Assembly (NCBI GenBank): GCA_965230755.1 | Contig: CBDDLT010000005.1 | Location: 248,001-312,000 of the forward strand | Direction of reading: 5' to 3' | Length of the DNA: 64,000 nt | Source of the DNA: DATFJT01 sp965230755 | GTDB lineage: Bacteria > Bacteroidota > Bacteroidia > Chitinophagales > Saprospiraceae | Shown here: in pieces, positions 7,934 to 17,324 of the stretch | Layout: every line of letters begins with the position of its first letter | Numbering within the stretch: the stretch's first letter is position 1 | Position numbers and translations under genes: made by a program | The notes under the pieces: model-generated | Told to the model about the DNA's origin: nothing | The model's database searches: none | The model's input: the letters and a program-made list of their open reading frames with translations, nothing else

Positions 7934-10228
7934 TTATTCCACTATTTCCAATTTAGCAAATTTGAGCATTATACGTCGCTCAGGATTATCAATGCCATTA
8001 AAATATACTGTTGCTACACGCTTGTCATTGACCCCATCAATATGTATGATTTTCCCTTCACCAAATTTTGAGTGTCTGACAGTCATACCATTGGCCAACT
8101 TTTCAGAAGGACTCGGTTTAAATGAAGAAGCGTCGTACTTCAGGTCATATACCGGCTTCCGTCTTACAGGCATTCCCTTAATGGTAGATCGCTGCTGATT
8201 ACCAATTTTATCAATCCTCTTGAATCCCGAACCGCCAAGGCCCGACGGAAGGTCAATACAGCTTGGATCAATCTCATCGAGGAAGCGACTAGGTTGATTG
8301 TATCTTACATCTCCAAAGTAGAATCTGTTTTCGGCATAAGTAATGGTCAGATAACGCTTTGCTCTTGTGATGGCCACATAAAACAACCGTCTCTCCTCAT
8401 CGATATCTTCTCTAGAATCCAGAGATCTAAAAGAAGGAAACAAGTTCTCTTCCATTCCAACTAGGAAAATACTCTCGAACTCCAGTCCCTTAGCTGCATG
8501 TGTAGACATTAGAGTCACATAATCCGTTGAGCCCTCATCTCCCTCGTCAGCATCCGTTATTAGGGCGACATTTTGCAGATATACGGACAAAGACCTATCT
8601 GTCGATTCATCTCCATCGATAACCTCGTCGTTCTCCACAAAACTCTGGATAGCATCCATCAAGGCGTTGACATTATCAATTCGACTGATGTTCTCAATAG
8701 AATTATCCTCTTTGAGTTTCTCCAAATACTTGGTCTTACGCATCAGTTCAACCGTGGTCTCGTAGGCATTGCGTTCTTTGTTATAATCAATAAGATCCTT
8801 CATTAACTGAAGAAACTTATCTACAGAATTTCTCGCTCTTCCCGATAATGGACATGTTACTGCTGCCTTTAATATCGGTTTATCTTCAGCGATACCCCAG
8901 TCCAAAATCTTGTCAACAGTTGAAGTTCCAATTCCTCTTTTAGGAAGATTGATGACGCGTTTGAAGGCTTCTACGTCTTTCGGATTGACAATTAATCTCA
9001 AATAAGCAATGATATCCTTGATTTCCTTTCTCTGGTAGAAGCTCAATCCTCCATAGATGCGATATGGAATATTGTAACGGCGCAAGTGCTCCTCAAATAC
9101 TCTTGACTGAGCATTGGTTCGATATAGAATTGCTATGTCTTTATTGTGAAGATGATTTCGATTCTTTTGTTCTAGAATAAGATCTGCAACCCTTTTTCCT
9201 TCTTCTTTGTCTGTGGTAGTTTTTACCAAATTAATTTTAGAACCCTCTTCCTTATCCGTCCAAATGACTTTTTTGAGTTGTTTCTTATTGTGCTCAATGA
9301 CCGAATTGGCCGCTTTAACGATATATGGTGTAGATCGATAGTTTTGCTCTAATTTGAAAGTTTGTACCTCTTTAAAGTCCTTTGAAAAATCGAGAATGTT
9401 ATCAATTGTGGCTCCTCTAAAAGCATATATACTTTGTGCATCATCTCCTACAATACATATATTTTGTTTACTTCCGGGATATTCGACCAACTTCCTAATG
9501 ATCGAATACTGCAAATAATTGGTATCCTGAAACTCGTCAACCAGTAAATGGCTAAACTTCTGTTGATACTTTTTCAGAACATCCTCGTGTCGATCAAACA
9601 AGCGATAGGTCTGAAATAATAGATCATCAAAATCCATTGCCCCTGCACTCAAACACCTCTTCTCATACTGCTTGTAAATTTCTGCCATATAGGGCATTCT
9701 GTTTTTCCGGTCCTGTTCGATCAACTCCACATTATTGATATAATTAGTTGCGGATACCAGATTGCTCTTGAAGGAAGATATTCTATTTCGAATGGCATTA
9801 GGATGATAAACTTTCTTGTCCAGCCTCATCTCCTCCAAAATCCGTTTGATCAGGCTTTTACTATCATCGGTATCGTAGATCGTAAAACTCTTGGGAAATC
9901 CAATGGCTTCTGCTTCGTACCTCAGAATTCTCGCAAAAATGGAGTGAAAAGTACCCGCCCAAACATAATTGGCTTTTTCACCCACCACTTTTTCGATCCT
10001 CTCTTTCATTTCCCTCGCGGCCTTATTGGTAAAAGTCAGTGTCAGAATCTGCCAGGGATTTATGCCGCTATTGATCAAATGCGCAATACGGTAGGTCAAA
10101 ACTCTGGTTTTTCCCGATCCGGGGCCCGCAATGACCATAACCGGCCCATCGATAGTCGTAACCGCCTGACGTTGTACCTCATTGAGTTCGTTCAGATAGG
10201 ATTGGCTCGAATTATTGTTTACTTCCAT
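7934..10228 (-). CDS. pcrA: UvrD/PcrA-family ATP-dependent DNA helicase
   Basis: This superfamily 1A 3'-5' helicase has 764 aa, normal for UvrD/PcrA. Walker A is AGPGSGKT (34-41), motif Ia includes LTFTNKAAREM, motif II is VDEFQDTN, motif III is GDDAQSIYAFRGA, motif IV contains QNYRST, and motifs V/VI are MSTHAAKGLEFE and VAITRAKR. The C-terminal part ends in a small beta-rich region (GEGKIIHIDG, KLEIVE) seen in PcrA/UvrD proteins. These enzymes work in nucleotide excision and mismatch repair and remove proteins from DNA. Its start codon overlaps the stop of the upstream AhpD-like gene by one base (TAATG), indicating translational coupling. Confidence 0.95.
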   Translation of the reverse strand: MEVNNNSSQSYLNELNEVQRQAVTTIDGPVMVIAGPGSGKTRVLTYRIAHLINSGINPWQILTLTFTNKAAREMKERIEKVVGEKANYVWAGTFHSIFARILRYEAEAIGFPKSFTIYDTDDSKSLIKRILEEMRLDKKVYHPNAIRNRISSFKSNLVSATNYINNVELIEQDRKNRMPYMAEIYKQYEKRCLSAGAMDFDDLLFQTYRLFDRHEDVLKKYQQKFSHLLVDEFQDTNYLQYSIIRKLVEYPGSKQNICIVGDDAQSIYAFRGATIDNILDFSKDFKEVQTFKLEQNYRSTPYIVKAANSVIEHNKKQLKKVIWTDKEEGSKINLVKTTTDKEEGKRVADLILEQKNRNHLHNKDIAILYRTNAQSRVFEEHLRRYNIPYRIYGGLSFYQRKEIKDIIAYLRLIVNPKDVEAFKRVINLPKRGIGTSTVDKILDWGIAEDKPILKAAVTCPLSGRARNSVDKFLQLMKDLIDYNKERNAYETTVELMRKTKYLEKLKEDNSIENISRIDNVNALMDAIQSFVENDEVIDGDESTDRSLSVYLQNVALITDADEGDEGSTDYVTLMSTHAAKGLEFESIFLVGMEENLFPSFRSLDSREDIDEERRLFYVAITRAKRYLTITYAENRFYFGDVRYNQPSRFLDEIDPSCIDLPSGLGGSGFKRIDKIGNQQRSTIKGMPVRRKPVYDLKYDASSFKPSPSEKLANGMTVRHSKFGEGKIIHIDGVNDKRVATVYFNGIDNPERRIMLKFAKLEIVE

Positions 10229-10569
10229 TACTCGTTCTTCAATTCATCCCAAAATTCAATCGCCCTTCTCGTATGAGGGATGCAGATAGATCCTCCCACC
10301 ATATTTCCAATGGCCATAATTTCCATTAATTCCGCCTCATTCATCCCTGCTTTATGCGATTGCTCTACATGGTATTTAATACAATCATCGCATCTCAAAA
10401 CCAGGGAGGCCACTAAACCCATCATTTCCTTGGTTTTTACATCTAAAGCCCCTTCCTGATAGCACTGATGGTCAAGGCTAAAAAAACGCTTGATCATTTT
10501 ATTATCTGTCGATAATATTCGATCGTTCATTTTCTCTCTATATGCTCTAAACTCTTTAAGTGAAGACAT
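10228..10569 (-). CDS. carboxymuconolactone decarboxylase/AhpD-like protein
   Basis: A 113-aa protein of the CMD/AhpD-like fold. It carries the redox pair CDDC followed by IKYHVEQSHKAGMNEAELMEIMAIG, the typical helical signature in which the CxxC with a downstream His forms a peroxidase or disulfide-exchange site. The length is that of single-domain CMD proteins. It is coupled to the downstream helicase by a one-base stop/start overlap, and lies five bases after a small membrane protein gene, so the three genes probably form one transcript. The physiological substrate is unknown. Confidence 0.88.
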   Translation of the reverse strand: MSSLKEFRAYREKMNDRILSTDNKMIKRFFSLDHQCYQEGALDVKTKEMMGLVASLVLRCDDCIKYHVEQSHKAGMNEAELMEIMAIGNMVGGSICIPHTRRAIEFWDELKNE

Positions 10570-10574
10570 TTTTA

Positions 10575-11063
10575 TTATTTTTTATTGATTTGCAACCACA
10601 GAAGCCGCATGAAATTGAATCCAACCAATACCGAACTAATAATAGATAAAATTCCCAGAAATAGATATTCTTTTTGAACATAATTAGCGAGCCAGTCCTG
10701 GCGTGCATATTTTAAATACGACAAGTCATCATAGACCATATTTCTATCCGTGTAAAAGTTAAATTCTGCGATGACATTGTACTGATAAAAAAACAAAAGC
10801 GGAAGAATAAGGATGAATATTATTTTCCCCCATTTACTCCTAGCCAGTAGACTTAATCGCGGAAAGAACAATTGATATATCATCAGACCACAAAGAAATA
10901 CAAATATGGCATTGGATATCAAAAAGGGAAATTTCGGGTACTCAGTAATGACTGGAAATAGAATAAAAGCTCCAATGACCAGTACAAATATCAGATAGAA
11001 GATAATCAGTTTCCTCTCCCACCCCTTTTCTTCTTTATCATAATTTTTACTCACTCCACTCAC
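10575..11063 (-). CDS. hypothetical membrane protein with four predicted helices
   Basis: This 162-aa protein has four strongly hydrophobic stretches (around residues 19-38, 46-66, 78-96 and 134-156) separated by short charged loops. A basic, soluble N-terminus precedes them (SKNYDKEEKGWERK). I do not recognise a family. It sits between the penicillin-acylase gene upstream and the AhpD-like gene downstream, both on the same strand, with gaps of 28 and 5 bases, so it is probably part of the same transcription unit. Its function is unknown. Confidence 0.7.
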   Translation of the reverse strand: MSGVSKNYDKEEKGWERKLIIFYLIFVLVIGAFILFPVITEYPKFPFLISNAIFVFLCGLMIYQLFFPRLSLLARSKWGKIIFILILPLLFFYQYNVIAEFNFYTDRNMVYDDLSYLKYARQDWLANYVQKEYLFLGILSIISSVLVGFNFMRLLWLQINKK

Positions 11064-11091
11064 ATTTTACACTCCAGAAAAAAGAAGCCTA

Positions 11092-13485
11092 TCATTCTCC
11101 GGGAATTAATTGCATTAGTCTCCATCCATCTTCAAAATTCGACTTCATCCACTGCATTCTATACTCTCCATTGTGATACAAGCCGGCCTGATCACCATAG
11201 TGCTTACTGGAAGGATGACCGCTCTGTCCTGTTGGCAGCACATTCCAACTGCTATCCGGATGAGCCATATCTATCACTCTTCTAATAGCAGGTCCTCCCG
11301 ATATTTCATGGACACAAGTACTGTCATTCGTAAACAATTGATTCAATACCGTCTCGACACCACCCGGCATATCATAAGGACCGACATTGAAGTATTTATT
11401 AATGACAGGAAGATCTCCCAGGGCATGCTTATGGACTAAGTTTCTCGCTCCTCTCCACTTCCAATTTTCCGCATTCGACGTTCCAAAAAAGCTTTCGAGT
11501 TCCTCAAGCGTTTCGCCCCAAGCCTCATTGAAAATGTCAGACCTTGATTCAACCTCTTCCGTCGATACATTGTCCCACCATGGGTTATTGGGATATGATA
11601 TAAACTTAGGATAGCTTCTTTTATGCATATGATTGCTAATCCATGAGGCAAACAACTCATCACCTAATTCATCTTCACAGGCTAGTCTCTCAATATGGTA
11701 CATCCACCTATAAAAAATACTAGGCAGATAGGAATCCAATCCGTGATTTCCATCCCAAGTGGATAAGGCGGCAATTAGATTATGCGATTGGTTCTCATCA
11801 CTCAAAGCTGAAATTAATTCTTGAACCATCTCTGGATAAGCAGGATTGACATGATCTAGTATTACCTGTTGAACTTCTTCCGGGGTCCAGTCTTCTTTGG
11901 CTTCCAATTTCCCATAGATTCGACGATACCTATCCTTAGGAACATAGTACCCGGGATGTAAATGGCCCGCATAACTTTCGGGTTGATTATTGGTATTGAC
12001 TATAATACCAGAGCTGGGGTTGATATCATGAGGGTTTTCTTCGAATTTTAAATAACCAGCATAGTCATCCTCACTGTTATATCCCCTGTAAAAGGACTTT
12101 CCATGAGTACCTTTGGCTCGAATGGGTATCTTAGATAATCCCCACCATGCAATGTTGTCATTGATATCCGCATAGACCATATTGATACCTGGAGAATGTA
12201 TCATGGACATGGCTTCAAAAGCCTCGGACTTACTTTTGGATTCTGTCAAAGCTAAAGAGGCTTCCAGGTTCTCCGACAAAAAATCGGTATAGACCCATTT
12301 CAAAGCCACAGGTTTAGCAGTAACCAATCGAACCTCCTTGATTACATCATTGACAATGGGTCCATGTGGTCCCGTTTTTACCCTTAGTTGTTGAGGCTCC
12401 TCTTGCCCTTTAATCTTAATTTCATATTGATCTATGGTCAAATCTATCCATGTACTATCTTTTCGAATTTGATCTGTATTGGAAGGATTGTATTCCTCAA
12501 CAAAAAAGTCCATATCATCAATCTCAAACATCGTCATTCCCCAGCTGTGATGATCTGTATGCCCAATGACGGCATAGGGGAATCCTGCTAAATAATTTCC
12601 GTAAACATTATGTCCCGGATAACTAATGCGAGACTCATACCAAACTGCCGGCTGACTGTATCTAATATGGGTATCGTTGACCAAAATGGGTTTACCGGAT
12701 CGCGTCTTGCTTCCAGCTAATACGAAACCATTACTACCATGAAAAAGTCCAAGGGGAATCTTATCCGTGATCGTTCCAATTGCATTTTCGACATCAGATT
12801 CTACATCAGTACTATCTGTATTGAGCACTGGAATTTCGAATTGGTTACCTTCTCTGTTGAGATTCAGTGCGTCCAAATAGTTTTGTCCATACTTATCTAG
12901 GATATAGCTCACATGAGGATCCGTTCGCATAGCAACTGCAAAACTAAAAGCCATGTACCCACTAATAGCAAAGCAATCTTCCAGTTCAAAGGGTTCTAAG
13001 TCAATTCCCATTAAGTGAAACTCAATAGGTTTTTTCCCTTCTTTTATATAGGCATTGATCCCGTCGACATAGGATTTGGTCTCCTTGAAGGAACGCGGTT
13101 GGTTTTCCTTATACCGTGCCGCACATTTCTTTCCGTGCTTATCCAGTCCAAGGGTCAAGAATAACTCATCAACTTCAAGGAGTTCTTTTCCCAATATCTC
13201 TGCTAGTTTTCCCTTAGCTATTCTTCTAAGTAATTCCATTTGAAAAAGTCGCTCGGAGGCATGAACATACCCAAGTGCCATATACGCATCCTGACTACTT
13301 TGAGCCTTTATGTGTGGAATTCCATAATCATCGAATGCGACATCCACTGGTTTTTCCAAACCAGCAATTTCAACTTCTCCTGAATAACGAGGAGTCTTGG
13401 ATTGTAAGAATAAATAAAGTGCCAAAACCACAAGCACCAATACTCCTAAGATGCCCAAAAGAATCTTTTTAGTCCAACTCATCAA
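11092..13485 (-). CDS. penicillin acylase family (Ntn-hydrolase) protein
   Basis: The 797-aa precursor has an N-terminal hydrophobic anchor (residues ~8-28), so it works in the periplasm. The family's autocatalytic site is recognisable at GSNGFVLAGSKTRSGKP (250-266). Ser251 would be the residue exposed after maturation as the N-terminal nucleophile of the beta chain. The following NDTHI corresponds to the usual DPH motif. The alpha region contains the expected DxxGIPHI and ALGYVHASERLFQME motifs. Members hydrolyse amides such as beta-lactam side chains or acyl-homoserine lactones, and substrate cannot be predicted from sequence alone. It follows a small membrane protein gene with a 12-bp gap. 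Confidence 0.93.
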   Translation of the reverse strand: MMSWTKKILLGILGVLVLVVLALYLFLQSKTPRYSGEVEIAGLEKPVDVAFDDYGIPHIKAQSSQDAYMALGYVHASERLFQMELLRRIAKGKLAEILGKELLEVDELFLTLGLDKHGKKCAARYKENQPRSFKETKSYVDGINAYIKEGKKPIEFHLMGIDLEPFELEDCFAISGYMAFSFAVAMRTDPHVSYILDKYGQNYLDALNLNREGNQFEIPVLNTDSTDVESDVENAIGTITDKIPLGLFHGSNGFVLAGSKTRSGKPILVNDTHIRYSQPAVWYESRISYPGHNVYGNYLAGFPYAVIGHTDHHSWGMTMFEIDDMDFFVEEYNPSNTDQIRKDSTWIDLTIDQYEIKIKGQEEPQQLRVKTGPHGPIVNDVIKEVRLVTAKPVALKWVYTDFLSENLEASLALTESKSKSEAFEAMSMIHSPGINMVYADINDNIAWWGLSKIPIRAKGTHGKSFYRGYNSEDDYAGYLKFEENPHDINPSSGIIVNTNNQPESYAGHLHPGYYVPKDRYRRIYGKLEAKEDWTPEEVQQVILDHVNPAYPEMVQELISALSDENQSHNLIAALSTWDGNHGLDSYLPSIFYRWMYHIERLACEDELGDELFASWISNHMHKRSYPKFISYPNNPWWDNVSTEEVESRSDIFNEAWGETLEELESFFGTSNAENWKWRGARNLVHKHALGDLPVINKYFNVGPYDMPGGVETVLNQLFTNDSTCVHEISGGPAIRRVIDMAHPDSSWNVLPTGQSGHPSSKHYGDQAGLYHNGEYRMQWMKSNFEDGWRLMQLIPGE

Positions 13486-13497
13486 AAAAATCTAATT

Positions 13498-13941
13498 TTA
13501 AAACCAGCCCGCACCGAATCTTGGTGGCCATGGTATACCCGCCATCAAGAAAACAAAAGCGAGAATGAGTAAAATCGCTATTATTCTAGTTCCTTTAGGG
13601 TTACCAATTGATCTCTTCGCCTTGCTATATGCAAAAGTAATTAACAGTATCGCAATCAACATCATCGTGAAATGCTCCACCGTAAAGAACCTAATCATAG
13701 CATCTTTCATCGCCGTTCCCATATCAGATAAAAGCACCTTAGGCGACTTAAAATAGAGTACAATACCGATCAGAAGCTGTATATGAGCACTGATCATGGC
13801 ATATAGTAATAACTTCTTACTCCCCTGGGTATGTGATTCCTTTTTTATCCACAGGCTAACTGATGTGGCAAGCGCTAAAAGCAATGTGATTAAAACAATC
13901 CATCTCATGCCGGAATGGGCAGATTGTAAAGCTGTATACAT
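13498..13941 (-). CDS. four-helix integral membrane protein, cytochrome b-like
   Basis: The 147-aa protein has four hydrophobic helices (around 12-31, 44-63, 86-106 and 118-137). It opens with the pattern LQSAHSGMRWIVLITLLLAL and has a second His-containing segment, RFFTVEHFTMMLIAIL. Small Bacteroidota membrane proteins with this layout are often annotated as cytochrome b-like. The paired histidines within membrane helices would suit heme binding, but this is inference. It ends with a PPRFGAGWF tail. It is placed upstream of the penicillin acylase gene in the same direction. Confidence 0.65.
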   Translation of the reverse strand: MYTALQSAHSGMRWIVLITLLLALATSVSLWIKKESHTQGSKKLLLYAMISAHIQLLIGIVLYFKSPKVLLSDMGTAMKDAMIRFFTVEHFTMMLIAILLITFAYSKAKRSIGNPKGTRIIAILLILAFVFLMAGIPWPPRFGAGWF

Positions 13942-14077
13942 AGTAGTTTTTTTTATCCGAATCTAAGTTAGCAATTAACTTGATGGATTAAAATCACTGA
14001 ATGAAATAATGGAATATATTCTTCGAATCATAAAAACAGACGCGAAGCGCTCAAAATCAATAGTGAAGAATAAAATA

Positions 14078-15238
14078 CTATTTTTTTACCAACTTGAGTA
14101 CACGATAAGATGATCCTTCTTTCAAATGAATCCAGTACATACCCTCCGACAAGTCGGTCAAATCCATGGTTTGCACATAATTGGACTGCTTCAATTCATG
14201 GCCTAGGACATTCATGATTCTAACTTCTTCTACAACTTGATTAAAAGATAATTGATCGTAAACCGGATTGGGGAACAGCAATAATTCCTGTTCCGGTTGC
14301 TCAATATTAGAAGTGGTAATATCAGCGACTTGGACATTATCCGTTGCAGTTCCTATATCAGATTCAGTATTTCCTCCCATGGCAAAGAGTCTTCCTCCTA
14401 CTCCTACGACCCCGCAGTGTCTCCTACTTTGAAGATTACCAGTTAGTTCTGTAAACGTGTTGCTCTCCGTATCAAATACTCCTAAATAGTTTAGATTAGA
14501 ATAGTCCCCTACCACATAAATTTCCTTTCCTATTATACCTGTCGAATGTCCGGAAATGCCTGAGTTCATATCTATCGGTGTTTCCCATCTCTTTGTGTCG
14601 AGATCATAAATATAAATTTTATCAGAAACGGTCCCATTATAACCGCCGATGATATACAACTTACCATCCACTACTTCGCCTTCAGTATTAGACGAAATTG
14701 GCATTTCTCCTACTTCATTCCACTCATTATTTTCTGGATTCAGTTCAAATATTCTACTGGAATATGGATCAGATAAAAACTCACTAAAAAATCCTCCAAA
14801 TGAATAGATCTTTCCATCCCAAGTAGATACACCGGCAGAATGTACAGGATGAGGATTATTCATCACTGTAACAATATCACCAGTATTGATATCAATGATT
14901 TCGAGATTGGGATTCCAGATTCCACCAGACAGTTGACCGTTGAATACATAAAGTTGATCTTCTACCAAAGCCATAGAGCCAAATCTTTTGGGAATACTTT
15001 GATCCGTTAAGACGGTCCAGGTACCATTGGCTATATCGTATTGATAGATCTCGGAACTGTACTGTTCTCCCGGCCCAAATCCATTGGCCAAGAATACGTA
15101 TTCATCATTGGCTGCAGTACCAACGGCACTTCTCGCCTTAGGAAGATTGGATACATCGGAAAATTGTATTTCCTGAGCAATCAAGCATAAATTCGTACCA
15201 ATAATGAAAAAAATCAGTGTTGATAATATGGTTTTCAC
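14078..15238 (-). CDS. secreted Kelch-repeat protein with T9SS sorting domain
   Basis: This 386-aa protein starts with a signal peptide (MKTILSTLIFFIIGTNLCLIAQ). It continues with Kelch repeats forming a beta-propeller (residues ~30-305). Visible repeats include FGSMALVEDQLYVFNGQL, SAGVSTWDGKIYSFGGFF, EGEVVDGKLYIIGGYNG and HCGVVGVGGRLFAMGGN. The C-terminus (LLLFPNPVYDQLSF to the end) is a type A T9SS sorting domain. The product is expected at the cell surface or outside the cell. Kelch propellers usually mediate binding rather than catalysis, and no catalytic motif was seen. Confidence 0.9.
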   Translation of the reverse strand: MKTILSTLIFFIIGTNLCLIAQEIQFSDVSNLPKARSAVGTAANDEYVFLANGFGPGEQYSSEIYQYDIANGTWTVLTDQSIPKRFGSMALVEDQLYVFNGQLSGGIWNPNLEIIDINTGDIVTVMNNPHPVHSAGVSTWDGKIYSFGGFFSEFLSDPYSSRIFELNPENNEWNEVGEMPISSNTEGEVVDGKLYIIGGYNGTVSDKIYIYDLDTKRWETPIDMNSGISGHSTGIIGKEIYVVGDYSNLNYLGVFDTESNTFTELTGNLQSRRHCGVVGVGGRLFAMGGNTESDIGTATDNVQVADITTSNIEQPEQELLLFPNPVYDQLSFNQVVEEVRIMNVLGHELKQSNYVQTMDLTDLSEGMYWIHLKEGSSYRVLKLVKK

Positions 15239-15277
15239 TCTACTACCTCATTTTAAATTCTAAAAATAATAAAACTA

Positions 15278-15502
15278 TTACTTGTCCTCGTTCATGTAAT
15301 AACTCAAAGCACCGGATGGACAGGCATTAATTTGAGCGATAAGCTCTTCCGTACTGGCATTCTCCGGGTTGATCCATGGTTTTTCTTTCGGTTTATAAAC
15401 ATTGGGCAATGTTTTAACACATACTCCAGCATGCTCACACTTGCCAGGTTGCCAAACTATGGTTAGTTCGCCATTGGTATACTCTTTTTTTAAAGTTGCC
15501 AT
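15278..15502 (-). CDS. YjdI-type divergent mono-cluster ferredoxin-like protein
   Basis: The 74-aa protein has the pattern of the divergent 4Fe-4S mono-cluster family (Fer4_19/YjdI). It has GKCEHAGVC (Cys22 and Cys28) after the first beta strand and INACPSGAL (Cys61) near the C-terminus, joined by a segment rich in Pro and Lys (YKPKEKPWI). The length is typical. Such proteins are often encoded near small acetyltransferases or redox enzymes, and a pirin is the next gene upstream here. It is cytoplasmic, with a role in electron transfer or cluster binding inferred only from the family. Confidence 0.88.
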   Translation of the reverse strand: MATLKKEYTNGELTIVWQPGKCEHAGVCVKTLPNVYKPKEKPWINPENASTEELIAQINACPSGALSYYMNEDK

Positions 15503-15563
15503 AAACTATCGTTTTACCTTTGTAAAATTACTTATTGATTAAAATATCAGACGTTATACCGCA

Positions 15564-16589
15564 TTAATCCGACATTATTTCTTCTGATCCATCAGCGTGA
15601 AGAGCGAATCTACCCTTATTTCGATCATGAACCTGTTCTATCTCGGGCCAGGGCCATCCACCAAATTTGGTTCTTCTATAATCTTCAAATGCCTCTTGAA
15701 TCTCAGATTCAGTGTTCATCACAAAAGGACCATACTGTACAACCGGTTCATCAATAGGTTTTCCTTGGAGCAGCATAAAGTATGCTTCTTGGTCTCCATT
15801 TGTGATATTCAATTCCTGTGTAGGATCAAGCTCCACAGAATGATAATTCCTAACCTTCACTCCATCCACTGAAATCTCATCTCCTTTATAAAAATAGAGA
15901 ATTTTATTCAAGGATGAATCAGGATAGGAAGGAACTTTCCAAATGGCATTAGGTTCCATTTTTATTGTCAGTACTGTTACTGCATTCTCTGGATTAGAGG
16001 CCCAAGAATCAGGTGTTGGTTTTGGTGCATTATTGCCTTTATAATTACCGGCGATCAGGTCGATGGTAGTATTTCTTCCTTTTTCATCACTTTCAATGAT
16101 CTCAGGAATAGATTCTTTCCAGATCATCTTAAAATGAGGTCGCACAAATTTACTTCTCTTCGGAAGGTTTAGCCATACCTGAAAGATCTCTAATGGATTG
16201 GGCTTATCATCATGTATCAAAGGGAACATCTCGGAATGCTGAACACCTCTGCCTGCCGTCATCCACTGGACATCTCCTTCACCAAATCTACCCGCAGCTC
16301 CTAGGGAGTCACTGTGATCTACAAATCCCTCTTTGTTAATAGTAATCGTCTCAAATCCTCGATGAGGATGATGTGGAAATCCTGGAATACTGGTGCCGTG
16401 GTACATTCTATAGCCATCCCTTACGACAAAGTCATTGCCAACACTTCTGCCCTTGAGTTGGTCAAATTCAACTCCCATCTTATCGTTTCCTTTAGGATAC
16501 TCATCTCTGTGATGGGCACAAAACAAAAAGGGGTCCTTAGTTTTCCATGGGAAACCCATGGTTTCCACTTTCAATACTTTATCAGACAT
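15564..16589 (-). CDS. pirin family protein
   Basis: A bicupin protein of 341 aa, somewhat longer than the usual ~290 aa because of an extended C-terminal tail (~295-341, rich in acidic and aromatic residues). The pirin metal-binding motif is visible as FPHHPHRGFETI (residues ~72-83), with the partner HSEMFP motif further on. The second cupin follows (NKILYFYKGDEISVDG). Known pirins act as iron-containing quercetinases or redox-sensing regulators, and the target here cannot be told. It lies upstream of the YjdI-type gene. Confidence 0.92.
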   Translation of the reverse strand: MSDKVLKVETMGFPWKTKDPFLFCAHHRDEYPKGNDKMGVEFDQLKGRSVGNDFVVRDGYRMYHGTSIPGFPHHPHRGFETITINKEGFVDHSDSLGAAGRFGEGDVQWMTAGRGVQHSEMFPLIHDDKPNPLEIFQVWLNLPKRSKFVRPHFKMIWKESIPEIIESDEKGRNTTIDLIAGNYKGNNAPKPTPDSWASNPENAVTVLTIKMEPNAIWKVPSYPDSSLNKILYFYKGDEISVDGVKVRNYHSVELDPTQELNITNGDQEAYFMLLQGKPIDEPVVQYGPFVMNTESEIQEAFEDYRRTKFGGWPWPEIEQVHDRNKGRFALHADGSEEIMSD

Positions 16590-16676
16590 ACTTAATAATT
16601 GATGAATAATTAGAACAAGAATATTCTAAGGCTACAAACAAGCTTATGCCCAATAAGTTGAAAAAAGGATTAAATA

Positions 16677-17321
16677 CTATGGATACAATCGATGGAAAGT
16701 CCAGCCACCTTCTTTTTCCTCATACACGATTCGATCGTGCAATCTGCTGGATCTACCCTGCCAAAACTCAAATCTGGAAGCTCGAACTCTATATCCTCCC
16801 CAGTTTTCTGGCAAGGGAATGCTCTTACCTTCATATTTCGCCTCTAATTCCTTGTACTTTTCCTCTAGAATTGATCTGGACTCCAGTACATCACTTTGAT
16901 TACTGACCAAGGCACCAAGCTGACTATCACGAGGTCGGGATTCGAAATACTTCAAGGACTCATCCCTAGTTATCTTTTCCACCAGGCCTTCTATTCTAAC
17001 TTGACGATGAATAGCTTTCCAAAGAAAGGTTAAAGCGACATTGGGATTTGAATCCATTTGCTTCCCTTTATCGCTACTATAATTGGAATAAAAAACGAAA
17101 CCTTTTAGATCGTAAGATTTCAATAAAACCGTCCGAGATTTCGGAAACCCATTCTTGTCTACGGTCGCGAGGATCATCGCATTGGGTTCTAATAATTCAT
17201 CGTATTTAATGGCGTCAGCCATCCAACGATTGAACAACAAGAACGGGCGGTCAGGTAAATCTCTCTCCAATAGATAATCACGATTATAATTGACCCTATA
17301 ATCAGACAAATCTCTATTCAT
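16677..17321 (-). CDS. pdxH: pyridoxamine 5'-phosphate oxidase
   Basis: An FMN-dependent oxidase that converts pyridoxamine- or pyridoxine-5'-phosphate to pyridoxal 5'-phosphate in vitamin B6 biosynthesis and salvage. The 214-aa length is normal. Recognisable segments are PNAMILATVDKNGFPKSRTVLLK, GFVFYSNYSSDKGKQ, the FMN-binding region RQVRIEGLVEKI, and SQLGALVSNQSDVL. The C-terminal signature RVRASRFEFWQGRSSRLHDR is followed by the LYP end. It is three bases downstream of the RND pump gene stop region on the same strand and may be read from that operon. Confidence 0.96.
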   Translation of the reverse strand: MNRDLSDYRVNYNRDYLLERDLPDRPFLLFNRWMADAIKYDELLEPNAMILATVDKNGFPKSRTVLLKSYDLKGFVFYSNYSSDKGKQMDSNPNVALTFLWKAIHRQVRIEGLVEKITRDESLKYFESRPRDSQLGALVSNQSDVLESRSILEEKYKELEAKYEGKSIPLPENWGGYRVRASRFEFWQGRSSRLHDRIVYEEKEGGWTFHRLYP

Positions 17322-17324
17322 ACT